In this document: in pieces, positions 44,796-54,300 of the stretch | Position numbering within the stretch: position 1 is the stretch's first letter | Layout: each line of letters begins with the position of its first letter | NCBI RefSeq assembly: GCF_015694525.1 | Contig: NZ_JADQDM010000001.1 | Location: forward strand, 558,001-622,000 | From: Hymenobacter ruricola | Lineage (GTDB): Bacteria > Bacteroidota > Bacteroidia > Cytophagales > Hymenobacteraceae | DNA: 64,000 bases | Direction: 5' to 3' | Position numbers and translations under genes: made by a program | The notes under the pieces: generated by a model | Databases searched by the model: none | Told to the model about the DNA's origin: nothing | Seen by the model: only the letters and a program-made list of their open reading frames with translations

Positions 44796-45706
44796 TGAGT
44801 TGAAAAAGTGGGTGTGTTAGAAAAGAGGAAAAAGAAAGTGGGTGGACGCATTTTAAAAGATGAAAGTACTGCTTTCGCTGAAAATTCTCACCATTACCGC
44901 GTATTTTACCTAAGAAAACCAACCGTAAATTTAGCGCCGCCCAGCTTCTACCACGGTCTAGTTACGTGCTTGATGCTACGCAACCTTAAAATGCACATCG
45001 CCTGCTTGGGAGTTTTTTGCGGGCCCTTCACTAACGGCATGCGGTTTAGTCATTCCCAACTGATTGAAATTGTGTGCATTTGTGTAAAGGCGAGGGGCTG
45101 TTGATGCCAGATACGTATGCAGTGACGCTGTCTTCTGCAAAAAATGCGGGCTGCTCTCTTAGGTAATGGAACTTATTTAATTAATAATATGAATATTTTA
45201 AAGTAAAAGCAATAAACCAGGTGACTTCAGAAAGCAGAAAACCATGGAGACATAGCGCTTACTGCCTATTCGAGTACAGTCATTCATTAGTAGTATTTGA
45301 AAAAAACCAAGAGACTTAATGAAAAAAAAACAGTAGGACAACCTATCAGTCACCAAAACATGTGATATCTTGCCAAAAAATGATTCTGCCGAACAAGTGT
45401 TAGCTTTGGTTCTGGCAAGAGCCTCCTGTAGCCGCGGCAAGAAATGAGGCGTTGTTGTTCTATTGGTCACTTGGAAGCCTTTCCCTTAATCTCGCAAAGT
45501 CATGGCACTGGGGGCACTGAGATATCCGTCTAACCGGAACTACTTGCCTCAGGCTGACCTTAGTGGTTAGGGGCTTTAGATACTTCTTAACTACTGCCTG
45601 CCTTAGTGACTATGAAGAGCGTGCGACCAGATAGAAGCTAATTTTCTTGTATAATTGCCCTCACACACACTTTTTTTACCTTTTCACTCACCAACCAACC
45701 AGTCAA
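44796..45706. other. Long divergent intergenic region between SusCD loci B and C
   Basis: About 910 bp and markedly AT-rich from 45120 to 45480. No convincing gene: a minus-strand frame at 45198-45470 lacks any recognisable product. Promoters for both operons must lie here. On the plus side TATAATTG (45650-45657) is a near match to the box and would give a ~45-nt leader for locus C. TAGCTTTG at 45401-45408 is an exact box but lies 300 bp from the gene. No clear regulator-binding palindrome was seen. Confidence 0.4.
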
Positions 45707-48700
45707 ATGAAAAAACTCTTATGTATGGTCATGCTTCTAATGACCGGCCTGTTGCAGCAGGTCTATGCCCAAGACCGGACCATCTCCGGGCGAGTAACTG
45801 ACCGGGCGAACGGTCAGGGGCTGCCCGGGGCCACGGTTCTCGTGAAGGGCACCACGGTAGGCGCCTCTACCAACGCTGATGGAGGCTTTTCCCTTAGCGT
45901 GCCCTCGTCGGCCACTACGCTCTCGATTAGCTCTATTGGCTATACCACGGTGGACCAGACAATTGGGTCTGAAAACACGTATAATGTTAGCCTCGGCGCT
46001 GATGTGAAGCAATTGGGTGAGGTAGTCGTAACGGCCCTGGGACAAGAGCGTACCCGTAACTCGTTGCCCTTCGCGGCCACGCAGATTGAAGGGGACCAAA
46101 TAACAGCTGCTCGTAACCCCAACCCCATCAATGGCCTGTCAGGCAAAGTAGCGGGTGTCCAGATTCGTCAAAGCAACACGCTGGGCGGCTCAACCAACAT
46201 TCTTATCCGCGGTACGAAGTCAATCACGGGCAACAACCAGCCGTTGTTCGTAGTAGATGGTGTGCCAATCAGCAACGCCAACACCAACACGGCAACCCAG
46301 CAGACCGGTGGCGGTGGTTACGACTACGGCAATGCCGCGGCTGATATCAACCCGGATGACATTGCCACGATGACCATTCTAAAAGGCGCAGCAGCAACGG
46401 CGCTTTACGGTGAGCGTGCCTCCAATGGTGTTATCCTTATTACGACTAAGAAAGGTCGTCAAGGCCTAGGGGTTACCATTAATGCTGGCGTCACGGGTGG
46501 GCGTATTGACAAGAGTACTTTCATCACCTACCAGAAAGAGTATGGCGCCGGCTATGGTCCCACTTTTGGTAAACGGGATTTTAACGGCGATGGTGTTCTG
46601 GACTTGTACAACCAATTGAACGCCGATGCTTCAGTGGGCCCCCGTTTCGACCCAAACCTGCAGGTATATCAATGGAGCGCATTGGTGCCAGGTAGCGCAC
46701 ACTTTGGCAGCCCAACGCCGTGGGTTGCCGCTGAAAATGACCCGTCTACTTTCTTCCAGACTGCGATGACGCTGAATAACAGCATCACTGTAGATGGTGC
46801 CAACGACCGGGGCTCTTTTAAGATTGGCTATAACAGCGTTCGCGATAAAGGCATTTTGCCCAATAGCCAGGTCAATAAGAACGTAGTCAACTTTGCTGGT
46901 TCGTATAACCTAACCTCCCGTCTAACGGCCAGCGCGTCCGTGAACTTCTCGGTGGTGGATGGCAAAGGCCGCTACGGTACCGGTTACAGCGGTGCTACCA
47001 GCGAAAACCTGATGACGAATTTTCGTCAGTGGTGGCAGACCAACGTCGATATCAAAGAGCAGAAGCAGGCCTACGATTACCAGAATCTGAACGCCAGCTG
47101 GAACCTAACGAGCCCGACCAACTCGGCAGCAAAGTATTGGAACAACCCATACTTTTCCCGTTACAAGAGCTTTGAAACGGATTCGCGCTACCGCACTTTC
47201 GGCAACGTAGCTCTTACTTACAAAGTGACGGACTGGTTTAATGTGTTGGGCCGGGTAACGCTGGACTCGAACGACGACCTGCAGGAAGAACGGTATGCTT
47301 ATGGCTCGGTAGGGGTGCCCAGCTATGGGCGTTACAACCGGACGTATCGCGAAGCTAACTTCGACCTGATTGGTAATTTTAAGGCTAAAATCACGGAGAA
47401 CGTGAGCTTTACTGGCTTGCTTGGGGCTAACCTGCGCCGTCAGGCCACTAAATCCATTCGCGCCACTACCAATGGTGGACTTGTGATTCCGGAACTGTAT
47501 ACCCTATCGAACAGCTTGTCGACCCTGACCCCTCCGACTGAAAGCGATGTGCGCCAAGCAGTTGACGGTGTTTTTGCGGGTGCCACTTTTGGTTTCAGAG
47601 ACATGGTGTTTCTGGACCTGACTGCTAGAAGAGATAAATCGTCGACTCTGGCTCGTGCAAACAATGCTTTCTTCTATCCTTCAGCGGCCGGTAGCTTTGT
47701 CTTCTCTGAAATGCTGAAGGAAACGGCTCCTTGGTTGTCGTACGGTAAGGTTCGGGTGAACTATGCTGAGGTTGGCGCTGGTGCCACAGCATATAGCATT
47801 GCGGATTCTTATGACAAGCCTACGGCTTTTGGCTCGGTTGCCCTTTTCTCTGTGCCGAGCACCAAGAACAACCCAGACTTGAAACCGGAGCGCACCAAAA
47901 GCGCTGAAGCTGGTATCGAAGCCGCTTTCCTGAACACGCGGTTGGGCTTTGAAGCAACTGTTTACCAATCCAATACTGTTGACCAGATTATTCCGATTAA
48001 CGTTTCCACCGCCAGTGGGTATGGCTTCCGCTACGTGAACGCTGGCGACGTGCGCAACCGCGGTGTTGAACTGTCTGGCTTTGTGGTACCCGTCAAAAAC
48101 GACAACGTTACCTGGACAATTAACGCTAACTGGACTAAAAACCAGAACCGTGTGATGTCACTCTTTGAAGGGTCAGACAACATTGTGCTCACCACCTACC
48201 AAGGCGGTGTATCGAGCAATGCAACGGTAGGCCAGCCCTTCGGCACCATTCGCGGAACCAACTATGTGTTTCTTAATGGCCAAAAAGTGGTGCAGGAAGA
48301 CGGGTACTATGCCCAGACCGCTACGGCTAACGAGGTAATCGCTAACCCCAATCCTGATTGGACCGGTGGTGTTTCTAACACTGTGTCCTATAAAGGGGTC
48401 TCGCTGTATTTTCTGGTGGATGTGCGCAAAGGTGGTCAGGTGTTTTCCCTTGACCGTTCCTATGGCCTTGACACTGGCTTGACTCCGGAAACTGCTGGTT
48501 TGAACGACCTTGGCAATCCTTCGCGTAACCCGGTCGCTGACGGCGGTGGCGTGATTTTCCCGGGTGTGCAAGCCGATGGCACCCCCAACACTGTGCGTGC
48601 TGATAACAGCGGCGAAGCAGATGGCGCAACCGCTTATGGCACGACGCACAATCCGGCCGCTGCCTTTGTTTATGATGCTAGCTTCGTGAAGTTGCGCGAA

Positions 48701-48925
48701 GTGTCGCTTTCTTATTCTTTGCCTAAAGCCTTCGTATCCAAAGTAGGTGCTGTAAAGGGTGTAGACATCTCCATCGTGGGTCGCAACCTCTGGATTATCC
48801 ACAAAAACCTGCCCTATGCTGACCCCGAAGATGCCCCGAGCTCCGGTCAATTTGGTCAAGGTTATTCCACGGGTTCTTACCCTGCTGTCCGCACCCTTGG
48901 TGCTAACCTCCGTCTTAGCTTCTAA
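45707..48925 (+). CDS. SusC/RagA-family TonB-dependent receptor (locus C)
   Basis: A 1072-residue transporter. The ATG at 45707 begins the signal peptide (MKKLLCMVMLLMTGLLQQVY, then AQ); an in-frame TTG 20 codons earlier overlaps the probable promoter. CarboxypepD_reg domain (ISGRVTDRANGQGLPGATV), plug motifs LSGKVAGVQIRQSNTLGG, IRGTKSITGNNQPLFVVDG and DDIATMTILKGAAATALYG, barrel ending LRLSF. The sequence is less GC-rich than the genome average as seen here. The SusD partner starts 6 bp downstream. Ligand unknown. Confidence 0.96.
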   Translation: MKKLLCMVMLLMTGLLQQVYAQDRTISGRVTDRANGQGLPGATVLVKGTTVGASTNADGGFSLSVPSSATTLSISSIGYTTVDQTIGSENTYNVSLGADVKQLGEVVVTALGQERTRNSLPFAATQIEGDQITAARNPNPINGLSGKVAGVQIRQSNTLGGSTNILIRGTKSITGNNQPLFVVDGVPISNANTNTATQQTGGGGYDYGNAAADINPDDIATMTILKGAAATALYGERASNGVILITTKKGRQGLGVTINAGVTGGRIDKSTFITYQKEYGAGYGPTFGKRDFNGDGVLDLYNQLNADASVGPRFDPNLQVYQWSALVPGSAHFGSPTPWVAAENDPSTFFQTAMTLNNSITVDGANDRGSFKIGYNSVRDKGILPNSQVNKNVVNFAGSYNLTSRLTASASVNFSVVDGKGRYGTGYSGATSENLMTNFRQWWQTNVDIKEQKQAYDYQNLNASWNLTSPTNSAAKYWNNPYFSRYKSFETDSRYRTFGNVALTYKVTDWFNVLGRVTLDSNDDLQEERYAYGSVGVPSYGRYNRTYREANFDLIGNFKAKITENVSFTGLLGANLRRQATKSIRATTNGGLVIPELYTLSNSLSTLTPPTESDVRQAVDGVFAGATFGFRDMVFLDLTARRDKSSTLARANNAFFYPSAAGSFVFSEMLKETAPWLSYGKVRVNYAEVGAGATAYSIADSYDKPTAFGSVALFSVPSTKNNPDLKPERTKSAEAGIEAAFLNTRLGFEATVYQSNTVDQIIPINVSTASGYGFRYVNAGDVRNRGVELSGFVVPVKNDNVTWTINANWTKNQNRVMSLFEGSDNIVLTTYQGGVSSNATVGQPFGTIRGTNYVFLNGQKVVQEDGYYAQTATANEVIANPNPDWTGGVSNTVSYKGVSLYFLVDVRKGGQVFSLDRSYGLDTGLTPETAGLNDLGNPSRNPVADGGGVIFPGVQADGTPNTVRADNSGEADGATAYGTTHNPAAAFVYDASFVKLREVSLSYSLPKAFVSKVGAVKGVDISIVGRNLWIIHKNLPYADPEDAPSSGQFGQGYSTGSYPAVRTLGANLRLSF

Positions 48926-48931
48926 ATAATC

Positions 48932-50422
48932 ATGAAAAAAATACTGCTATCTGGCTTGTCAGTAGCGTTGCTGACAACCTCCTGCGTGGGCTCTTTGGAG
49001 GACAACTTCAACGTTGACCCCAAAAGCCCTACCACAGCGCTTGCTTCCGGTTTCATTGCAAATGCAGAGCGTACACTGGCCCGAACTGTGGTCAGCACAA
49101 ACGTTAACCTGAACCCTCTTCGATTCTACGTGCAGTATTGGGCTGCTACCGACTATCCTACGGAAAGCCGGTATGACCTCAATACCCGTAGCATTCCGGG
49201 AGCATTTTGGAATGCGCTCTATCGCGATTGCCTTCGCGACCTGCGGGAAGCAAAAGCTACCATTCCAAATGACCTAAGCGTGCCTGCTGCCAGCAAGGCC
49301 AATGCCACAGCCGTTGCGGAAGTACTGGAGATTTATACCTGGGCCACGTTAGTGGAAACCTTTGGTAATGTTCCATATAGTGAAGCACTCAACTTTACCA
49401 ATGCCCGGCCTGCATATGATGACCAGGCAAAAGTCTACGCAGATTTAATTGCTCGTTTGGACGTTGCCATTGGCCAATTCAACCCAGCAGCTAACACTGG
49501 CCTGCTCACGGGTACTGCTAGCGCTGATTTGCTTAACAACAATAGCACTGCGCTCTGGATTAAGTTTGCCAATGCATTAAAGTTGCGTATGGCACTAACC
49601 TTGGCAGATGTAGACAACGCCAAAGCAAAAACGATGGCTGAGGCAACAGTTGGCAAACTGCCTGCTTCGAACGCTGATGTTATTGACCTAGCTTTCAACG
49701 GCACGTTCCCCAACACCAATCCCCTTTATGAGGACTTGGTTCGGAGTGGCCGTACAGACTTTGTTGGTACTTCTTTCTTCATCAACCAGTTAAAGGGAAC
49801 CACGGGGCCGGTAACCGGTACTGTTGACCCGCGGTTGAATGATTATTTTGACCCGGCTACTAACCCAACTCCTGCTACCAATCTTTACAATGGTGGTACA
49901 TATGGGGGGGCTAACAGCCCTGAGACAAATTCGCAGCCGGGTGCCAAACTCCGGGCTCAGACCCTGCCGGGCGTGCTGATTTCGTATGCCCAAGTAGAGT
50001 TTCTTCTTGCTGAAGCAGCGGCTCGCGGATACGCTGTCGGCGGTACTCCCGAATCGCACTACAATGCTGCTGTCACCGCTTCGATATTGGAGTGGGGTGG
50101 CACAGCGGCTGAAGCAACAGCTTACTTGGCACAGCCCGGTGTAGCTTACGCTACGGCCGGTGGCGCCGGCGCTACCTATAAGCAGAAGATTGGGTACCAA
50201 GAGTGGGTGGCGCTGTATAACCAGCCAGTAGATGCTTGGAGAGAGTGGAGACGTCTCGATTACCCCGTATTGACAGCCCCTACTACGGCTATCTCCGGTA
50301 TTCCGGTTCGCTTCCTCTACCCTGTTGTAGAGCAGAACATCAACGGTGCTAACTACAGCCAGGCCGCCGCTGCTATTGGTGGTGACAAGGTTGAGACCAA
50401 GCTGTTTTGGGATAAATTCTAA
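48932..50422 (+). CDS. SusD/RagB-family outer-membrane lipoprotein (locus C)
   Basis: A 496-residue lipoprotein with signal peptide ending LLTTSC (Cys18). SusD-like_2 type: NFNVDPKSPTTALASGFI, LVETFGNVPYSEALNF, ALWIKFANALKLRMALTL, and a C-terminal YQEWVALYNQPVDAWREWR. A G7 run at 49904-49910 lies within the gene but the frame is intact. It starts 6 bp after the SusC stop and is followed by a terminator, so locus C is a two-gene operon. Confidence 0.93.
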   Translation: MKKILLSGLSVALLTTSCVGSLEDNFNVDPKSPTTALASGFIANAERTLARTVVSTNVNLNPLRFYVQYWAATDYPTESRYDLNTRSIPGAFWNALYRDCLRDLREAKATIPNDLSVPAASKANATAVAEVLEIYTWATLVETFGNVPYSEALNFTNARPAYDDQAKVYADLIARLDVAIGQFNPAANTGLLTGTASADLLNNNSTALWIKFANALKLRMALTLADVDNAKAKTMAEATVGKLPASNADVIDLAFNGTFPNTNPLYEDLVRSGRTDFVGTSFFINQLKGTTGPVTGTVDPRLNDYFDPATNPTPATNLYNGGTYGGANSPETNSQPGAKLRAQTLPGVLISYAQVEFLLAEAAARGYAVGGTPESHYNAAVTASILEWGGTAAEATAYLAQPGVAYATAGGAGATYKQKIGYQEWVALYNQPVDAWREWRRLDYPVLTAPTTAISGIPVRFLYPVVEQNINGANYSQAAAAIGGDKVETKLFWDKF

Positions 50423-50440
50423 TCAAGTCCCAACTCATAC

Positions 50441-50473
50441 AAAAAGGGCTGCCCAATCGGACAGCCCTTTTTT
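50441..50473. terminator. Bidirectional rho-independent terminator
   Basis: AAAAAGGGCTG and CAGCCCTTTTT pair over an 11-base loop between the convergent SusD gene (ends 50422) and prfB (ends 50501). Confidence 0.9.
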
Positions 50474-50500
50474 ATTGTACATTATTCAGCAAAACCCGCG

Positions 50501-51578
50501 TCAACTCTGCATCAAAAAGCCTTTGATAAACTCATCCAAGTCGCCATCCAGCACGTTTTGCACGTCGGTGCGCTCGATGCTGGTGCGGAGGTCTTTGATG
50601 AGCTTATATGGGTGCAGCACGTAGTTGCGAATCTGGGAGCCGAAGTCTATGCGCTTCTTGGTGGCTTCCACTTTGTCGCGCTCGGCGTGGCGTTTGTCCA
50701 TCTCAATCTGGTAGAGGCGCGATTTGAGCATGCGCAGGGCGTGCTCCTTGTTCATGAGCTGGCTGCGCTCAATCTGGACAGCGATGATGATGCCCGAGGG
50801 CGCGTGGGTGAGGCGCACGGCGGTTTCCACCTTGTTCACGTTTTGCCCGCCCGCGCCGCCGGCCCGGAAGGTGTCCCAGGAAATGTCGGCCGGGTTGATG
50901 TCGATGGTGATGGTGTCGTCAATGATGGGGTAGGCAAACACCGACGCAAACGAGGTGTGGCGCCGGCCGCTGCTGTCGAACGGCGACATGCGCACCAAGC
51001 GGTGCACGCCAATTTCGCTTTTGAGGTAACCGTAGGCAAAGTCGCCATCGATTTCAAGCGACGCCGACTTGATGCCGGCTTGTTCGCCCGGCTGGTAGCT
51101 GACTTGCTTCACTCCGAACCCGTGGCTTTCGGCCCACATGATGTACATGCGCATGAGCATTTCGGCCCAGTCCTGGCTTTCGGTGCCGCCGGCACCAGGG
51201 TTGATGTCGATGATAGCCGAAAGCTGGTCTTCCTCGTCGGAAAGCATTCGCTTGAATTCCAGCGCTTCCACTTTCTTAAGCGTGGCGTCGTAATCGGCTT
51301 GAATTTCGGCTTCTGTTACGTCGCCCTCTTTGTAGAAATCATAGAGGACCTCCGTATCGGCCAGGGCTTGCTGCACGGCCTCGTAGTCGTCGGTCCACGT
51401 TTTGATGGGTTTGATTTCGCGGAGCGTCGCTTCGGCGGCTTTGGAGTCGTCCCAGAAGCCGGGGGCGGTGGTTTTGGCCTCGTAGACGGCTAGTTGTTCT
51501 TTGCGGGCATCGTAGTCAAAGATACCTCCTCAGGGCCTCGGCGCGGCCCTTCAAGTCCTTTATCTGGTCTTGGGTCAT
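50501..51578 (-). CDS. prfB: Peptide chain release factor 2, with programmed +1 frameshift
   Basis: The complete gene is in two frames. From the ATG at 51578, 20 codons lead to CTT followed by in-frame TGA (51518-51516). AGGAGG at 51530-51525 lies three bases upstream of the CTT, exactly the classical RF2 shift signal. After slipping +1 the frame reads [15 protein letters not shown] and continues to 50501, total 358 residues. RF2 motifs: SPF (about 198-200) that reads UGA and UAA, and GGQ (about 243-245) that triggers peptide release. RF2 shortage promotes the shift, so the gene self-regulates. An uncorrected translation would begin at about residue 68. Confidence 0.96.
51525..51530 (-). promoter_or_regulatory. 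Internal Shine-Dalgarno-like frameshift stimulator of prfB
   Basis: AGGAGG on the minus strand, followed by TAT CTT TGA C. It base-pairs with 16S rRNA and pushes the ribosome forward one base at the slippery CTT. This is one of the few strong SD sequences in the window. Confidence 0.93.
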
Positions 51579-51651
51579 GGTGGGGGATGGGTGAGGGGGC
51601 GGTCGTATAGCCGCAAGGGCCGCGTGCCGCGCCCGATGAGAAATGGTGCCC

Positions 51652-51659
51652 CAAAAGTA
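51652..51659 (-). promoter_or_regulatory. Candidate -7 box for prfB
   Basis: The minus strand reads TACTTTTG, an exact TAnnTTTG, 73 nt before the prfB start. No TTG at the -33 distance. Confidence 0.4.
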
Positions 51660-51722
51660 CCGAATTTTGCCGCGGCGCCGGGAAGGTCGGCCCGCTACGG
51701 GTGAAACCAGCAGCTTGTATGT

Positions 51723-52184
51723 GTGGAAAGCTCAGATTTCGTTGCCTACTTGCGGGCCGAACCCGTGCGAAGAATGGCCGGCACGGCGGCCCAATTTCCT
51801 GCATTGTCGATGACGGTAGAAGAACTGAAGCGGGATTTTGAGTCAGCCCACATTAAACATGTGCACTTTAAAAGCCGGGTGCGCTCGTACCTGTTCGGGC
51901 GTGGTGGCGAGGAGGGTCCTTTGCGCGACCCCGAGCAGTGCAGCCTCGGGCACTGGATAGCCGAGCGCCTACGCCACGGCGGCCCCTACGCGCACCTACC
52001 CGAAGCCCGGCAGGTAGACGAGCAGCACGTTCTCATTCACCAGGAGGCCAACCGGTTGATGGACATGCATCAGGCCGGCCAGACGGAGGAGGCCATGGCC
52101 GGGTTCGGACCGTTGCAGGTGGTGGCCGATGAAATAGTGGACTTGCTCAGAACCATGGAGGCCAAGCTGCGTAGGGAGGCCTAA
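51723..52184 (+). CDS. CZB (chemoreceptor zinc-binding) domain protein
   Basis: A 153-residue protein (GTG start; ATGs at 51774 or 51810 are alternatives). The CZB zinc site is visible: His in ESAHIKHVHFKSRVRSYL, the Cys motif EQCSLGHWIAE, and the paired His of EQHVLIHQEANRL. CZB domains bind zinc and sense hypochlorous acid or zinc availability in chemoreceptors and diguanylate cyclases. Here the domain stands alone. It lies 22 bp upstream of a histidine kinase on the same strand, so it may give that two-component system a redox or zinc input. That link is inference. Confidence 0.85.
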   Translation: MESSDFVAYLRAEPVRRMAGTAAQFPALSMTVEELKRDFESAHIKHVHFKSRVRSYLFGRGGEEGPLRDPEQCSLGHWIAERLRHGGPYAHLPEARQVDEQHVLIHQEANRLMDMHQAGQTEEAMAGFGPLQVVADEIVDLLRTMEAKLRREA

Positions 52185-52206
52185 ACTGAGCCCGCGCGGC
52201 GATTGC

Positions 52207-53763
52207 ATGAAAATAACGCTTACTACCAAGCTGTTTGCCGGATTTGTGCTGTTGCTGGCGCTGTTTGCGGTGGTGGTAGTATTCTATTACCAACTGGCCG
52301 GGCAGGTGCTGCGCAACTCGCGCAAAGTGGAAAGCTCCCAGCGGGTGACGAACCAAGCCGCCAACCTGCTGCGCAACATCATCGACATGGAAACCGGGTT
52401 CCGGGGCTACCTGCTCATCGGCAACGAGCAAACCCTGGCGCCCTACTACGACGGCGAACGGCAGCTCATTGGCCGTTTCAGCGAACTGCGCGACCTGGTG
52501 ACGGATTCGCCCGAGCAGGTGAAGCTGGTGGACCAAACCCAGCGCCTGTTCCAGCAGTGGTCCAGCTACAGCCACCTGCTGGTGGCCGAAAAGCGGGAAA
52601 TTCGCTTGCGCAACCCCCGCCAGGGCGGGCTGGAAGGCATGCCGCACCGCCGCCTGACCGAAGGCCTGACCGGCAAGCAGGTGATGGACAACATCCGGGA
52701 GCGGCTGGCCGCGTTTGAGCAAAGCGAGGCGCGTACCCGCGACCGCCTGCGCCAGGACCTGGACCGCAGCATCGTGCGGGCCGAGTGGCTGTCGGCGGGG
52801 CTGGCCATTGCGGCCCTGGTGCTGGGGCTGATGTGGGCCAGCTACATCGTGCGGATATTTGGCCAGCGCCTGCGCAGCATGGTGAACCTAGCCCGGAAAA
52901 TGGCCGACGGCGACTACAGCAGCCAGATTGTGGACACCGAGCAGGACGAAGTGAGCGAGCTGACATCGGCCCTGAACGTGATGGCCCGCACCGTGGGCGC
53001 CAACATCAGCCAGCTCGAAAACCGCAACCAGGAGCTCGACCAGTTCGCCTACGTGGTGTCGCACGACCTGAAAGCGCCCCTGCGTGGCATTGAGAGCGCC
53101 TCGCGCTGGATTGAGGAAGACATGGGGCCCGACCAGCTACCGCCGCACATCCGCGAGTTTCTGGGCCTGATGCGCCAGCGCGTGCACCGCATGGAAAAGC
53201 TCATCACCGGCATTCTTGATTTGGCGCGCATCGGGCGGGTGGCCCAGGCCAACGAAACGGTGTTTGTGCGCACACTGCTGCGCGAAGTGGTCGATACGCT
53301 CAACCCGCCGCCGGGCTTCAAGGTGGAGCTGCCGTTTTTCCTGCCCACGCTCACCACCAATGCCGTGCAGCTGCAGCAGGTGTTTACCAACCTCATCAGC
53401 AACGCGCTGAAGTACCACGACCACCCCGAAACCGGCACCGTGCACATCAGCTGCGACGACGCCGGCGACTTCTACCTCTTCTCCGTGGCCGACGACGGGC
53501 CGGGCATCGCCCCGGAATACCACGACCGCATTTTTGTTATTTTCCAGACGCTTACCGAGCGCGATACGCTGGAAAGTACCGGTGTGGGGCTGGCCATTGT
53601 GAAAAAGATTGTGGAGCGCCAGGGCGGCCGCATTGGGGTGAAATCGGCGGAAGGACAGGGCGCTAAGTTCGTCTTTACCTGGCCCAAGCAGCCGCCCAAA
53701 GCCAAAAATCTGGGCCCGACCGTGGCCGCCGCGACCGTTTCGCCCGTATCAGTCGCTACCTGA
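52207..53763 (+). CDS. Membrane sensor histidine kinase (CHASE3-HAMP-HisKA-HATPase)
   Basis: A 518-residue kinase. TM1 8-30, a periplasmic CHASE3-type helical domain about 35-185 (METGFRGYLLIGNEQTLAPY), TM2 about 193-215, HAMP about 215-267, and HisKA with phospho-acceptor His286 in VVSHDLKAPLRGIESASR. The HATPase domain has the N box (NLISNALKYHDH), G1 (DDGPGI) and G2 (GVGLAIVKKI). Its form resembles phytochrome-like light/redox kinases that pair with Rcp1-type regulators. The response regulator gene begins 58 bp downstream. The signal is unknown. Confidence 0.95.
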   Translation: MKITLTTKLFAGFVLLLALFAVVVVFYYQLAGQVLRNSRKVESSQRVTNQAANLLRNIIDMETGFRGYLLIGNEQTLAPYYDGERQLIGRFSELRDLVTDSPEQVKLVDQTQRLFQQWSSYSHLLVAEKREIRLRNPRQGGLEGMPHRRLTEGLTGKQVMDNIRERLAAFEQSEARTRDRLRQDLDRSIVRAEWLSAGLAIAALVLGLMWASYIVRIFGQRLRSMVNLARKMADGDYSSQIVDTEQDEVSELTSALNVMARTVGANISQLENRNQELDQFAYVVSHDLKAPLRGIESASRWIEEDMGPDQLPPHIREFLGLMRQRVHRMEKLITGILDLARIGRVAQANETVFVRTLLREVVDTLNPPPGFKVELPFFLPTLTTNAVQLQQVFTNLISNALKYHDHPETGTVHISCDDAGDFYLFSVADDGPGIAPEYHDRIFVIFQTLTERDTLESTGVGLAIVKKIVERQGGRIGVKSAEGQGAKFVFTWPKQPPKAKNLGPTVAAATVSPVSVAT

Positions 53764-53821
53764 CGGCCGAACGCGGCCGTTTCTGCGGGCATATTCCCGC
53801 TGCCGAACAATTGTTACGCTT

Positions 53822-54265
53822 ATGTCCGCCGATTATCCCACGCCCAGCATTTTGCTCGTGGAAGACGACCAGATGGACGTCATGAACGTGCAGCGCGAAC
53901 TGCGCCGCCAGAATATCGATGTGCCGCTGGTGCATGCCCGCAACGGCCGCGAAGCCCTCAAAATGCTGCGCGGCGAAGGCGACGAGCCCAAAATAGCCCG
54001 CCCCAGCCTCGTGATGCTCGACATCAATATGCCGCGCATGAACGGCCTGGAACTGCTCGAAACCCTGCGCTCGGACCCCGAGTTCGTGGGCCTGAACGTG
54101 TTCATCATGACAACGTCGGACCTAGAATCGGACCGGTTGAAGGCCCAGGAGCTGGCCGTGAGCGGTTACATCATCAAGCCGCTGAGCTTTGACAAATTTG
54201 GTGAGGGCGGCACCAACGTGGATGGCTTCAGCTTGTTTCTGGATTTGCTGAAGCTCAAAAATTAA
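53822..54265 (+). CDS. Single-domain response regulator (Rcp1-like)
   Basis: A 147-residue receiver domain with no output domain. The acidic pocket is VEDDQMD (Asp15-Asp16), the phospho-acceptor is Asp67 in VMLDINMPRMNG, Thr at about 97-98 follows FIMTT, and Lys119 is in GYIIKP. The insertion after strand 2 and the overall length fit Rcp1/CheY-like proteins that pair with CHASE-type or phytochrome kinases. It very likely takes phosphate from the adjacent kinase. The downstream effect is unknown because there is no DNA-binding part. Confidence 0.95.
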   Translation: MSADYPTPSILLVEDDQMDVMNVQRELRRQNIDVPLVHARNGREALKMLRGEGDEPKIARPSLVMLDINMPRMNGLELLETLRSDPEFVGLNVFIMTTSDLESDRLKAQELAVSGYIIKPLSFDKFGEGGTNVDGFSLFLDLLKLKN

Positions 54266-54276
54266 CCTTCTTTCCT

Positions 54277-54300
54277 TAAAAAGCTGCGGCTTACAGCAGC
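54277..54300 (-). terminator. Probable terminator of rnhB
   Basis: On the minus strand GCTGC, eight bases, GCAGC, then TTTTT. The stem overlaps the rnhB stop codon. The stem is short, so confidence is moderate. Confidence 0.5.

Noticed and set aside
45198..45470. 90-residue minus-strand frame in the SusCD intergenic region
   Set aside because: Random-looking sequence in an AT-rich spacer, no start context and no family features.
49904..49910. Phase-variation tract (G7) in the locus C SusD gene
   Set aside because: The frame is intact, seven G is short for a contingency tract, and no similar tract exists in the other two loci.
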